DNA of 64,000 nt from CBDFFW01 sp965246945 (GTDB lineage: Bacteria; Pseudomonadota; Alphaproteobacteria; UBA11073): positions 118,700 to 182,699 of the forward strand of contig CBDFFW010000002.1 in NCBI GenBank assembly GCA_965246945.1, read 5' to 3'. Shown one piece after another: positions 8,827 to 17,115 of the stretch (positions are counted from its first letter, which is position 1; each line of letters opens with the position of its first letter). The notes below the pieces were generated by a model. That model ran no database searches, was not told where the DNA came from, and was given only the letters and a program-made list of their open reading frames with translations. Both the position numbers and the translations under genes were made by a program.

Positions 8827-9459
8827 ATGTTAATTAACGCAGCGTTTTGGCTGTTTAGCACAATTGTCGTGTTATCAGCATTAGGGGTCGTCACCGTGCG
8901 CAATCCGGTGCATGCGGTGTTGTTGTTGATCTTATGTTTTTTCAACGCCTCTGGCCTGTTTGTTTTGGCGGGCGCTGAATATCTGGCGATGACTTTGGTC
9001 ATTGTGTATGTCGGCGCGGTGGCCGTGCTGTTTCTGTTTGTGGTGATGATGCTGGATATCCATTTCACGGCCTTGCGGGCCGGCTTTATGAAAATGCTGC
9101 CATTTGGTTTGGCGGTGGGCGGCGTGCTGCTAGGCGAAATTATATATGTGCTCGCCGCCTGGCCGAAAAAAGCCGATTTTGTGACCGCGCAACCCATGCC
9201 GGCGGCTGATAAACTGCAAAATGCCAAAGCCATTGGGCATATCCTGTATACCGATTATGGTTATATTTTCCAAATCTGCGGCTTGGTTTTATTCGTGGCG
9301 ATGATCGGCGCAATTGTGCTGACCCACCGCCAGCGTAGTAACGGCGTTTTGCGGCAAAATGCGGCTGCGCAAACGCAGCGCACGCGTACAGAAACCATGG
9401 TTAATGTAACGCCTCGCATTGGCCAGGGCGTGCAAATGCCAAATGAAAGCGGAGTGTAA
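8827..9459 (+). CDS. nuoJ: NADH-quinone oxidoreductase subunit J
   Basis: A 210-aa membrane subunit of respiratory complex I. Five hydrophobic helices are visible. NPVHAVLLLILCFFNASGLFVLAGAEYLAM and VIVYVGAVAVLFLFVVMML are the conserved NuoJ core, the latter containing the pi-bulge helix region of the proton-translocating arm. The C-terminus has a hydrophilic tail. It is directly followed by nuoK, as in nuo operons, but no other nuo genes are in the window; the neighbours are unrelated (accA downstream). Confidence 0.95.
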   Translation: MLINAAFWLFSTIVVLSALGVVTVRNPVHAVLLLILCFFNASGLFVLAGAEYLAMTLVIVYVGAVAVLFLFVVMMLDIHFTALRAGFMKMLPFGLAVGGVLLGEIIYVLAAWPKKADFVTAQPMPAADKLQNAKAIGHILYTDYGYIFQICGLVLFVAMIGAIVLTHRQRSNGVLRQNAAAQTQRTRTETMVNVTPRIGQGVQMPNESGV

Positions 9460-9460
9460 A

Positions 9461-9775
9461 ATGGCCGAAGGTTTAACTGTAAATCACTTCTTAGCAGTCG
9501 CCGCGATTGTCTTCACCATTGGCGTGCTCGGCATTTTTATTAATCGCCGCAATGTGATTGTTTTGCTGATGGCGATTGAATTGATGCTGCTCGCCGTCAA
9601 CATCAATTTCGTGGCCTTCGCCGCTTATTGGCAAGATTTAACAGGCCAAATTTTCACCATGGTCATCTTAACCATCGCGGCCGCCGAAGCAGCCATTGGC
9701 TTGGCCATTTTGGTCGTCTACTTCCGTAACCGCGGCAATATTGAAGTGTCCGATGCCAATCAAATGCATGGCTAA
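9461..9775 (+). CDS. nuoK: NADH-quinone oxidoreductase subunit K
   Basis: Start chosen at ATG 9461, giving 104 aa, the usual NuoK length; GGAG lies seven bases upstream. An upstream ATG inside nuoJ would add 14 non-conserved residues. Three transmembrane helices are visible. MAIELMLLAVNINFVAF carries the conserved membrane glutamate of NuoK, and a second one lies in TIAAAEAAIGLAILVVYFRNRG. The protein is part of the proton-pumping arm of complex I. The start is two bases after the nuoJ stop. Confidence 0.95.
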   Translation: MAEGLTVNHFLAVAAIVFTIGVLGIFINRRNVIVLLMAIELMLLAVNINFVAFAAYWQDLTGQIFTMVILTIAAAEAAIGLAILVVYFRNRGNIEVSDANQMHG

Positions 9776-9818
9776 TAAATTAATGGCGGGCTGCGGCGTA
9801 AAAGCTTAAAACAGCCCT

Positions 9819-10784
9819 ATGGCAAGTTTTGCGCATCTGGAATTTGAAAAGCCGATTATCGAACTGGAAAATAAAATCCAGGGGTTGCACGAGTTATCGG
9901 AACATAAAGGCGTTAATATTGCTGATGATGTTGCGCGCCTCAGCGGTAAATTGGTGCGGTTGTTAGAGCAGACCTATAGTCATTTAACGCCCGCGCAAAA
10001 AGTGCAAGTGGCCCGCCATCCCGAACGGCCGCATGCGTTGGATTATATTAATTCCTTAATTGAAGAATTTACGCCTTTATCGGGCGACCGTTTATTTGCG
10101 GATGACCAGGCCTTGCTGGGCGGTGTGGGCTGGTTGCGCGGCACCGCCTGCGTGGTGATGGGTCAAGAAAAAGGCAAGGATACTGAAACGCGCGTGAAAC
10201 ATAATTTCGGCATGGCCAAGCCGGAAGGTTACCGCAAAGCGCAGCGCCTGTTGAATTTGGCTAGCCGGTTTAATATGCCAGTGATTACCTTTGTGGATAC
10301 CGCCGGTGCCTATCCAGGGATTGATGCGGAAGAGCGCGGCCAAGCCGAAGCGATTGCCAAAAGCATTGAAACCTGCCTGCGTTGCACCGCACCCATTATC
10401 AGCGTGGTGATTGGCGAAGGCGGTTCGGGCGGCGCAATTGCAATTGCCACGGCCGATAAAGTGATGATGCTTGAACATTCCGTCTATTCGGTAATTTCAC
10501 CGGAAGGCTGTGCTTCCATTTTATGGCGCAGCGCCAGCCATGCCGCCGAAGCCGCCGCGGCCTTAAAGCTCACCGCGCAAGATTTGTTGGGCCTTGGCAT
10601 TATCGATCAAATTATTCCAGAACCTTTAGGCGGCGCGCACCGCAATGCCGCGCATATCATTCAACAAACGGGCGATGCGGTTGAAAAAGCGTTAAACGGC
10701 TTACAGGGCCAACAAGGTACAGACCTCATCAAAGCCCGCCGTGCCAAATATCTGGCTATGGGCCGTAATCTGCCAATGGTTTAG
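9819..10784 (+). CDS. accA: Acetyl-CoA carboxylase carboxyltransferase subunit alpha
   Basis: A 321-aa cytosolic enzyme subunit that, with AccD, transfers carboxyl from biotin to acetyl-CoA, giving malonyl-CoA for fatty acid synthesis. Family motifs include FEKPIIELENKI at the N-terminus, RPHALDYI, FGMAKPEGYRKAQRL, FVDTAGAYPGIDAEERGQAEAI, and the oxyanion region GEGGSGGAIAI. SVYSVISPEGCASILWR is also conserved. Length is normal. The gene is separated from nuoK by 43 nt and may share its transcript; accD is not in the window. Confidence 0.97.
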   Translation: MASFAHLEFEKPIIELENKIQGLHELSEHKGVNIADDVARLSGKLVRLLEQTYSHLTPAQKVQVARHPERPHALDYINSLIEEFTPLSGDRLFADDQALLGGVGWLRGTACVVMGQEKGKDTETRVKHNFGMAKPEGYRKAQRLLNLASRFNMPVITFVDTAGAYPGIDAEERGQAEAIAKSIETCLRCTAPIISVVIGEGGSGGAIAIATADKVMMLEHSVYSVISPEGCASILWRSASHAAEAAAALKLTAQDLLGLGIIDQIIPEPLGGAHRNAAHIIQQTGDAVEKALNGLQGQQGTDLIKARRAKYLAMGRNLPMV

Positions 10785-10792
10785 TGACGCAT

Positions 10793-10816
10793 CATGCCAG
10801 CGTAAGCTGGAATGAC
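10793..10816. terminator. Hairpin between accA and pheA-like gene
   Basis: CATGCCAGC-GTAA-GCTGGAATG is a short stem-loop, related to the hairpin unit of family A repeats (as in the copy at 17940). It lies between the convergent ends of accA and the prephenate dehydratase-like gene, only one base from the latter's stop. It may act as a terminator in one or both directions, but no long T-run follows. Confidence 0.5.
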
Positions 10817-10817
10817 G

Positions 10818-11414
10818 TTAACAATTAATTTCTTGTATTTGCAGAAAGCGTTCTAACGTTTGCTGCTCTGGTAAGGATCTATTTTTCTCAACTACCACAA
10901 AACTGGTCACATTATTTTCATGATCCGCAAAATTCATGCGTAAAATTTTCAAGCCGTAATGAGCGGCCGCTTGCGCTGAAGCAATAGCCGCATTGTTTGG
11001 ATCATGGTTTTTAGCAATCAATGCCGCCGCACCGGCCGTATCGCTTTCCTCTACTTCGATCAAATCCAATTCTTTAATTTGCCGCTGACATTGGCGCAGC
11101 GCTTGGTAATGGCTATGCACCGTTTTAATGGTTGTCAAAGAAGCCGTAGCAATCCCAAGCAAACAATGATGAATGGGAAAATCAATTTGATGAGCAACGA
11201 ATAATTCGTAGCCATTAACGGCTTTCAGCATCGGCTCCACCACCCCGCCCAAACTATTGCGATAAGGCAAAATGGCATATGTGGCCGCGCCATCCAACAA
11301 TGTTGTCACCACATCGGGAAACCAATGACAGGATAAGGTGTGCGCGGTCGGATATAATTTATTGGCAGCGGCTTCCGAATAAGCGCCAGGCGCTCCTTGG
11401 AAGGCAATAATCAT
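10818..11414 (-). CDS. Prephenate dehydratase-like protein, catalytic domain only
   Basis: A 198-aa protein matching the prephenate dehydratase domain, which converts prephenate to phenylpyruvate for phenylalanine synthesis. FQGAPGAYSEAAA is the family start, and YRNSLGGVV matches the usual E-N-S-x-x-G-x-V. DTAGAAALIA and ASAQAAAHYGLKIL follow. Two departures: the catalytic Thr-Arg-Phe motif is T170-S171-F172 (ENNVTSFVVVEKN), so arginine is replaced by serine. The ACT regulatory domain that normally follows is also missing, since the protein ends 26 residues later; family members are usually about 280 aa. It would therefore not be inhibited by phenylalanine in the standard way, and activity is uncertain. 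It is five nt downstream of the aminotransferase gene. Confidence 0.85.
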   Translation of the reverse strand: MIIAFQGAPGAYSEAAANKLYPTAHTLSCHWFPDVVTTLLDGAATYAILPYRNSLGGVVEPMLKAVNGYELFVAHQIDFPIHHCLLGIATASLTTIKTVHSHYQALRQCQRQIKELDLIEVEESDTAGAAALIAKNHDPNNAAIASAQAAAHYGLKILRMNFADHENNVTSFVVVEKNRSLPEQQTLERFLQIQEINC

Positions 11415-11419
11415 CCTAA

Positions 11420-12289
11420 TCAGCCAACACTGGCGGGTTGGTTTTGCAGTGCGTGATCGATATAAATTTGGCGGAGCTTGCGGGTAATTGGCCCTGGCTG
11501 GCCAGTACCCAAAACGATGCCATCGATGTGCGTAACTGGCAGCACCAAGGCCAAGGCACCAGTAACAAATGCTTCATCGGCCGCTTGCGCCTCGGCGAGC
11601 GAAAACGCTTTTTCTTCAAACTGCAAATGCTGTTGCTGGCATAGCTGTAAAATGCTGGCGCGGGTAATGCCATTTAAAATGCGCTGGGAAATTTGCCGCG
11701 TTTTAATCAACCCATCTTTGATGATCCAGGCGCTGGCATAAGCGGCTTCATTCACCATCTCATCTTCATCCAACAGCCAGGCGGTATCGGCACCATTATC
11801 TTTGGCGGCTTGATGAGCCAATACCTGCGCCAATAAATTGGTGCTTTTGATATCGCGGCGCTGCCAGCGAATATCGGGCACGGTGATGACTTTTAAACCG
11901 GTTACCGCTTTGGGATTATCCTGCACCGGCACAGCATTGGTGGTAAGAATTAAGGTAGGCTTTATATTTATATTTGGAAAAGCAAAATCACGCGGCGCTA
12001 CACCACGCGTAATTTGCAAGTATAAACCACCTTCGTCTAATTGATTGCGGGCGATTAGTTGATAACACAATTCGGTTAATTTCGTTTGTGTCCACGGTAA
12101 ATTTAATTGGATAGCCGCGGCAGAATGATATAACCGCGCCAAATGGGCAGCAGCATCAATCATCCGGCCGTTTAAAACGGCGAACACTTCATAAATACTA
12201 TCTCCAAATTGCAGGCCGCGATCTTCAATTGGAATACGGGCTTCGGCATGTGGAATAAAATCACCATTGATACAAGCAAAACGTGTCAT
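11420..12289 (-). CDS. Class IV aminotransferase, D-amino-acid transaminase type
   Basis: A 289-aa PLP enzyme of fold type IV. RGLQFGDSIYEVFAVLNGR near the N-terminus and W-Q-R-R-D-I-K-S-T-N with PLP lysine K148 are typical of D-amino-acid aminotransferases. E181 (VNEAAYASAWII) occupies the position of the glutamate that contacts the pyridine nitrogen. LNGITRASIL follows as in the family. It probably makes D-alanine or D-glutamate for peptidoglycan, though branched-chain aminotransferase or aminodeoxychorismate lyase activity cannot be ruled out. It starts directly after the ispG stop without gap, so it is in the rodZ-ispG transcript. Confidence 0.88.
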   Translation of the reverse strand: MTRFACINGDFIPHAEARIPIEDRGLQFGDSIYEVFAVLNGRMIDAAAHLARLYHSAAAIQLNLPWTQTKLTELCYQLIARNQLDEGGLYLQITRGVAPRDFAFPNINIKPTLILTTNAVPVQDNPKAVTGLKVITVPDIRWQRRDIKSTNLLAQVLAHQAAKDNGADTAWLLDEDEMVNEAAYASAWIIKDGLIKTRQISQRILNGITRASILQLCQQQHLQFEEKAFSLAEAQAADEAFVTGALALVLPVTHIDGIVLGTGQPGPITRKLRQIYIDHALQNQPASVG

Positions 12290-13429
12290 CTAGGCAACTT
12301 GCCTCGCCGCATCTTCTAATTTCCGGACCTCAATTTCAGTGGCTTTGGCTTCAATCAAGCCGGCCAGATGTTCCACAATATCACCGTGTTGCAAGCGGTG
12401 CGCGGGCAGGCCTGCTTGGTAAACCTGGTGCGTGCCTTGCCCGCCGCCGGTAAACCCGATATCGGTCAATTTGGCTTCACCAGGTCCATTCACCACGCAG
12501 CCAATCACCGAAACCGTCATCGGTGTCGTGATATGCGCCACGCGTTCTTCCAGTGCAGCCACCGTTTTAATCACATCAAATTGCTGCCGCGCGCAAGACG
12601 GGCAGGCGATAATTTGCACCCCGCGGCGGCGCAGGCCTAAAGATTTTAAAATATCAAAACCAACCGCCACTTCTTCAACTGGATCAGCAGATAATGATAC
12701 TCTTAAGGTATCACCAATGCCATCCCGCAATAACAAGCCTAAGCCGATGGATGATTTAACCGTGCCGCTACGCAGTCCGCCCGCTTCGGTAATCCCCAAA
12801 TGCAGTGGGTAATCGCACGCGGCGGATAATTCGCGGTAGGCGGCCACCGCTAAAAATATATCAGAAGCCTTCACGCTGATTTTGAAATTAAAGAAGTCAT
12901 GATCTTCTAAAATCTTGGCGTGGTTCAACGCGCTTTCCACCATGCCTTCGGGGCAAGGCTCCCCATATTTTTCCTGAATGTATTTTTCCAAACTACCGCC
13001 ATTTACGCCGATGCGGATGCTGCAACCATAATCCTTGGCCGCTTGCACCACTTCCTTCACGCGATCTTCATTGCCGATATTACCGGGATTAATCCGCAGA
13101 CACGCGGCTCCAGCCGCAGCGGCTTCAATGCCGCGTTTATAATGAAAATGAATATCGGCCACCAATGGCACTGGGCTGTTCGCAGCAATTTCTTTAAACG
13201 CAGCGGTGGATGCTTCATCCGGACAAGAAACGCGCACGATATCAGCACCGGCATTGGCCAAGGCTTCAATTTGCGCCAGCGTACCCGCCACATCTGTGGT
13301 CAGCGTATTGGTCATCGATTGCACGGTAATGGGTGCATCGCCGCCCACCAGCACATTGCCCACGCTAATTTGGCGCGTCGGACGGCGGTTAATCGCGCGG
13401 TAAGCGCGATGCGCGTAGGCCTCGCTCAT
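12290..13429 (-). CDS. ispG: 4-hydroxy-3-methylbut-2-enyl-diphosphate synthase
   Basis: The 379-aa iron-sulfur enzyme of the non-mevalonate isoprenoid pathway. It reductively opens MEcPP to HMBPP. RPTRQISVGNVLVGGDAPI and VQSMTNTLTTDV form the typical start; DIHFHYKRGIEAAAAG and RINPGNIG belong to the TIM barrel. The [4Fe-4S] cysteines are in CPSCARQQFD and GCVVNGPGEA. The start codon overlaps the rodZ stop by one base (TAATG), which implies translational coupling. Confidence 0.97.
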   Translation of the reverse strand: MSEAYAHRAYRAINRRPTRQISVGNVLVGGDAPITVQSMTNTLTTDVAGTLAQIEALANAGADIVRVSCPDEASTAAFKEIAANSPVPLVADIHFHYKRGIEAAAAGAACLRINPGNIGNEDRVKEVVQAAKDYGCSIRIGVNGGSLEKYIQEKYGEPCPEGMVESALNHAKILEDHDFFNFKISVKASDIFLAVAAYRELSAACDYPLHLGITEAGGLRSGTVKSSIGLGLLLRDGIGDTLRVSLSADPVEEVAVGFDILKSLGLRRRGVQIIACPSCARQQFDVIKTVAALEERVAHITTPMTVSVIGCVVNGPGEAKLTDIGFTGGGQGTHQVYQAGLPAHRLQHGDIVEHLAGLIEAKATEIEVRKLEDAARQVA

Positions 13430-14523
13430 TACTGCGCCCCTGCAGATGCGCGAAATTTGCTTAAACTTTTGTCCAAGGCATCCGGTGTTAACGGAATATC
13501 GCGGGCGACGGTGCCAGATGAACCGGCCGCCGGCAGGGCTTTGCCATTAACCGTGAATTGCAAACCAGCCAAATTGCCGGCCGTTAATTTCATACCAGGC
13601 GCATTTGGCACATTATAACTTTCGCCCGCATGCATCACTTTGGTGTAAACAATCTGTCCATTGGCATCTTTCACTTGCACCCAGCTATTGGCATTGGCGG
13701 TCATCACCACGCCATTCGCAGTGGCCGTTACTGTATTTGCTGGCGACATGGCAACTGGCACAGTGGGGACAGGATTACCAGCAGTTGGTGCCAATGGTTT
13801 AACAACCGGCGCTACCGCGGGCGGTGCAGGTTTTGCATTATTATTGGCCGGTGTGGGTGCAACAACAGGCGCGGCCATTTCGCCCAGCATCGTAGCATCA
13901 TTATTGGGCAAGCCCGTCCCTGGTGTGAGCTTGGCCTGCTTAGGTGCGGGCTGCAACGCGCTGATCACAATGCCGCCAATGATTAAGGCGCCCAAGCCAA
14001 AGGCAATCATTTTTGGATTTGCTTTTTTACCCATTGATGGCGGCGGCATTAACACCAAACTATTGGCCTGGCTTGGGCGGCGCTGATACGGCAAATATTC
14101 CGCCTTTAATTGCCGCACAATTTGCTCGGGATTTAAACTTAAATATTCTGCATAGCTGCGTGCGTAACCCAACACATAAACTTGCCCGGGCAAATCGCGA
14201 AACCGGTTTTGTTCCAAGGCAGCGAGATAAGCGCTGCGGATGCGCAAATAATCAGCGATATTTTCAATATGCTCACCACGTTTTTCGCGCTCATATTGTA
14301 AAATACCGCCCGCCGTTAATTTTTCATGCGGGATGGTTTTTTCTTTTGGTGCCATCGGCGCGGCCTTTTGTGCATCCCTGCTGCCGGACGTTTTTTTAGG
14401 AGTTTCTTCTTCAACCGAATGAATAGTGGGGGCCGAGGCTGCCTGGCGTTTACGTGGACGCGCCGGATCCGCTGCAGCCGCTATGCGGGCAGGGGAAGAA
14501 TTATTATTCACCGGTGCCGTCAT
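13429..14523 (-). CDS. rodZ: RodZ-like helix-turn-helix membrane protein
   Basis: A 364-aa protein with RodZ architecture. A disordered, basic N-terminus is followed by a cytoplasmic helix-turn-helix domain (about residues 70-135, GGILQYEREKRGEHIENIA to GYARSYAEYLSLNPEQIV). One transmembrane helix follows at about 172-192 (MIAFGLGALIIGGIVISAL), then a Pro/Ala-rich periplasmic linker. The C-terminal beta domain (SWVQVKDANGQIVYTKVMHAG) is the DUF4115 type. RodZ links MreB filaments to the cell-wall elongation machinery. Pairing with ispG is common. The N-terminal extension of about 60 residues is longer than usual, and the start could lie further in. Confidence 0.9.
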   Translation of the reverse strand: MTAPVNNNSSPARIAAAADPARPRKRQAASAPTIHSVEEETPKKTSGSRDAQKAAPMAPKEKTIPHEKLTAGGILQYEREKRGEHIENIADYLRIRSAYLAALEQNRFRDLPGQVYVLGYARSYAEYLSLNPEQIVRQLKAEYLPYQRRPSQANSLVLMPPPSMGKKANPKMIAFGLGALIIGGIVISALQPAPKQAKLTPGTGLPNNDATMLGEMAAPVVAPTPANNNAKPAPPAVAPVVKPLAPTAGNPVPTVPVAMSPANTVTATANGVVMTANANSWVQVKDANGQIVYTKVMHAGESYNVPNAPGMKLTAGNLAGLQFTVNGKALPAAGSSGTVARDIPLTPDALDKSLSKFRASAGAQ

Positions 14524-14612
14524 CTTTGTTCACACAATATTTACGAAAATTGTTCCTAATATTTACACGCGGTTAAGCGTAAAGCGCTAGAGTTAAATAT
14601 AAGAGGATAGAA

Positions 14613-14849
14613 ATGTTTACCCATCGGACCGACAATAACAGTGTTTTAAACGCTGAAAATGCCCAAAAAGTCGAGCGTTTAAGCCGGCAAACCAGTCTGG
14701 TCGCTCTGGAAGTGGCTATGGAAGCCGCCGAAAACGGCCTGGCCTGCCGCGAACATGCTGAATTTGCCCTAACTGCGCGCGATATCGCCTGCCATGTCAC
14801 CAAAGCCACAGTTGAAATGCAGCAAGCCACCGACGCCCTATTGCATTAA
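14613..14849 (+). CDS. Small hypothetical protein
   Basis: A 78-aa ORF with a good Shine-Dalgarno sequence (GAGG, seven bases upstream). The protein is helical, soluble, rich in Ala, Glu and Thr (LSRQTSLVALEVAMEAAENG, CREHAEFALTARDIACHV). No family recognised. It lies just upstream of and divergent from rodZ. Codon use is like that of surrounding genes, so it is probably real. Confidence 0.6.
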   Translation: MFTHRTDNNSVLNAENAQKVERLSRQTSLVALEVAMEAAENGLACREHAEFALTARDIACHVTKATVEMQQATDALLH

Positions 14850-14923
14850 TTTTTATGCAAAGACTATTTGCTTTCAGGATGTAAAAACTAGCCTAATTAA
14901 AGTAAGAGATTAGGTAATTTTTA

Positions 14924-15436
14924 ATGGGTAGAAAGCATATTGCCGGTATTCCTGTCGCTTTTTTAGCAGCAGCAGCCGTTTTGCCGTCAGGGCGGGCAGT
15001 GCCTGCCAACCTGCCTGTGCCGCGTACCGTTGCGCATCACACCTTCAGCGCCAAAGATTTGACTAAGAAGATCAAAACAACTGCTCCGAAATTTTATGAC
15101 GCGTTTAATCAAAAATATGCTGCCGACATTGCTGAATTAAACTTTGCTGAGAAATGCAGTTTGTATGAAGCAGAATTGGATTCTATCCAATTGGGTATTC
15201 GTAAATTCTGTAGAAACAGAATATTTACTCAGCAAGATCAAAAAGATTTATTTAGTTATGCCGATACAACCAATAAGGTTTCAGAATATTTTACGCCGCA
15301 ATTGGCCAATGCACCCGAGTTAAAACGGTATGCCTTTACAGTTCTCGATCCGGCAGTTGATACCGCAGAACGCAAAACCCGTGAATGGTATGCCAATAAA
15401 ATTTTAATCGAGCGCAAACATTTGGTAAACATGTAA
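14924..15436 (+). CDS. Hypothetical secreted protein, probably truncated by frameshift
   Basis: A 170-aa ORF with an N-terminal signal peptide (basic MGRKH, hydrophobic IPVAFLAAAAVLPSG, then GRAVPA). The mature part is hydrophilic, with two cysteines (EKCSLYE, RKFCRNR). No family recognised. It ends in ERKHLVNM. From 15385 a different frame (+2) stays open and continues past this stop to 15708 with coding-like sequence, so the two may once have been one protein of about 260 aa. Alternatively this is the natural end. Confidence 0.6.
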   Translation: MGRKHIAGIPVAFLAAAAVLPSGRAVPANLPVPRTVAHHTFSAKDLTKKIKTTAPKFYDAFNQKYAADIAELNFAEKCSLYEAELDSIQLGIRKFCRNRIFTQQDQKDLFSYADTTNKVSEYFTPQLANAPELKRYAFTVLDPAVDTAERKTREWYANKILIERKHLVNM

Positions 15437-15708
15437 ATCAAATAAGTAATAGCTTTCTCTATACCCAAAATAAATTACATTTGTTAACTTCGGCGGCGCA
15501 ACCAATGGGACGCTATTTTGCGGCTCAGCAAAAAGTAGATGGTATCTACGCCGATCTGCTTTCTGTCGCCCAAGCGACCGATTGTCTTAGCGAGATGCGT
15601 TCTTATCAAAGACAATATAAACAGCACGATCCCTTTGAAAGTGCTGAAGATGCGCTGGGTGCCTACAACCAAAAGCCAGTGGCGCCCATGTTGCAGCTTG
15701 GTCAGTAA
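15385..15708 (+). pseudogene. Out-of-frame continuation of the preceding secreted protein
   Basis: The reading frame is open from 15385 to the stop at 15706-15708. It has no ATG or ribosome-binding site at its front; the first possible start is TTG 15481. The product would read MGRYFAAQQKVDGIYADLLS, with two cysteines or so, and end in PMLQLGQ. The composition looks coding. I infer that a single-base change near 15425-15435 separated it from the 14924 gene. It could also be a small separate gene starting at TTG. Confidence 0.45.
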
Positions 15709-15877
15709 ACCTGCGTGCCAATCTGTAATTTAACCCTAAGCAGCTTCTAATGCTGCCTGTCATTTACCTATGTAGCCTTCCAAAAATGGCAAATTATCTG
15801 TAAATAATGGTGTTTAACCATGAAACTATTTGATTTAACGGTGGTAATCATGCCTAGTTTCTTAAAGGAATTAAATA

Positions 15878-15997
15878 ATGTTGGCTAAACATCAAGTAAC
15901 AAAGTTAGGTTCTGCAGCTTTAGCAGCTATCGGTTTTATTGGTCTTGGGACCCTAAGCGCCCGCGCCCAAACTCCAGACGCTCAGCGGATACCATGA
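15878..15997 (+). pseudogene. Signal-peptide ORF split from the following gene
   Basis: A 39-codon ORF with good ribosome-binding site (AAAGGA). It encodes a complete signal peptide: MLAKHQVTKLGSAALAAIGF, then more hydrophobic residues and the cleavage site ARAQ, ending TPDAQRIP. The stop TGA (15995-15997) overlaps the first ATG of the next ORF in another frame. The next protein lacks an export signal and this one lacks a body, so a frameshift near 15970-15994 is the simplest reading. Confidence 0.6.
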
Positions 15998-17115
15998 GCC
16001 CGCAACAACTTAAAAACATTTTTGGCGTTCCAGCCACTACGCCAGCACCTTTAACTTTAGATTTTGATGATTTAAAAGCTAAATTTCAAACAACGGACAT
16101 AGCTAGTTATTATGACGCTCAAGCAAGAACAGTAAGAAAAGAATTGGCAGATGCAATTCATCCATTAAATGATTTGCAAAAAATCGCATTATTTCGGTTA
16201 TTTCTAAATAGTATGGATAAAAATAATTCGGCTGTTATTAAAGACAGCATTTATCCCGATCACGATAAACTTCGGATTTTAGATAAAAATTTATTATGTT
16301 TAATATTTGTAAGCAATTATTTTTCCAAGGAAATCGACATTCCAGAACTGGACAAAAAACATCCAGTATTTGAAAATTATGCGCGTACACAGATGCAAGC
16401 GGCTCGGCATTTAGCCGTTTTATCTATGGAAAATGCGGTCAAAAAAGTTGATCCAATTACAGGTGCAAGTTGGCTGAATATGTCTCCAATTGCCCAAGAA
16501 ACTTGGCTACAAAATAATTTTGGCAATTTATCAACCGCAAGCCGTAAAGCTTATTATTTAACTTTAGAAAAGCTATTTATCCAAAAATTATGTAGTACTT
16601 TTAACCTCGCAACAATCAATGTTGGCACAAGTTTTGTGACACCCCGCGATAATAATACGATAGCCTATGTTAGCCAAACTGGCAAACCATTTAATTATCT
16701 TATGTTTTTCCGTTCAGATATTGCAGATTTAACTACGGAAGATCCAACCAATGCGGGTTTTATATCAACTAGCGAGACCATTTGCCATGAAGCGGGTTCT
16801 CATATCTTTGCTTTTGTTTTACAAGATGCTTACGAATTAGGGAAAATTAAGCCTAAGAGTAATTTGCGGCCTGCTGCTGAATACTATGAATTAGCTAAAG
16901 TGCAAAAAAGCATCTGTGGTGAGCTAGGATATTACATTAAAGGTTTGCCAGGCCAAACACGGCTAGATAATGCTAATATAATCCGCAAACTTAATAATTA
17001 CATTTTAGTTTTCCGTCATTTATCTCAAACACTTGAAAATCCAGCGGGAATAGGTGCTTATCGCATGGAAAAATGGAGTACGCCAACACCTGCAAATGGA
17101 AACGTCCAACCCTAA
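15994..17115 (+). CDS. Hypothetical protein with HExxxH motif, frameshifted from its signal peptide
   Basis: A 373-aa ORF, AT-rich and of unknown family. H265-E266-A-G-S-H270 (CHEAGSH) fits HExxxH, the zinc motif seen in M49 peptidases (dipeptidyl peptidase III). Downstream glutamates E296 and E299 could provide a third ligand, but I see no wider similarity to M49, so metallopeptidase activity is only a suggestion. The first ATG has no good ribosome-binding site and overlaps the stop of a 39-aa signal-peptide ORF. The intact protein was probably exported and about 410 aa long. Confidence 0.6.
   Translation: MSPQQLKNIFGVPATTPAPLTLDFDDLKAKFQTTDIASYYDAQARTVRKELADAIHPLNDLQKIALFRLFLNSMDKNNSAVIKDSIYPDHDKLRILDKNLLCLIFVSNYFSKEIDIPELDKKHPVFENYARTQMQAARHLAVLSMENAVKKVDPITGASWLNMSPIAQETWLQNNFGNLSTASRKAYYLTLEKLFIQKLCSTFNLATINVGTSFVTPRDNNTIAYVSQTGKPFNYLMFFRSDIADLTTEDPTNAGFISTSETICHEAGSHIFAFVLQDAYELGKIKPKSNLRPAAEYYELAKVQKSICGELGYYIKGLPGQTRLDNANIIRKLNNYILVFRHLSQTLENPAGIGAYRMEKWSTPTPANGNVQP

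Noticed and set aside
12920..13618. 232-aa open frame on the plus strand across ispG and rodZ
   Set aside because: It is antisense to two confidently identified genes, His/Arg/Ala-rich and without domain signs; a shadow of biased codon use.
15994..17115. Dipeptidyl peptidase III (M49)
   Set aside because: Only HExxxH agrees; length and the rest of the sequence do not match M49.
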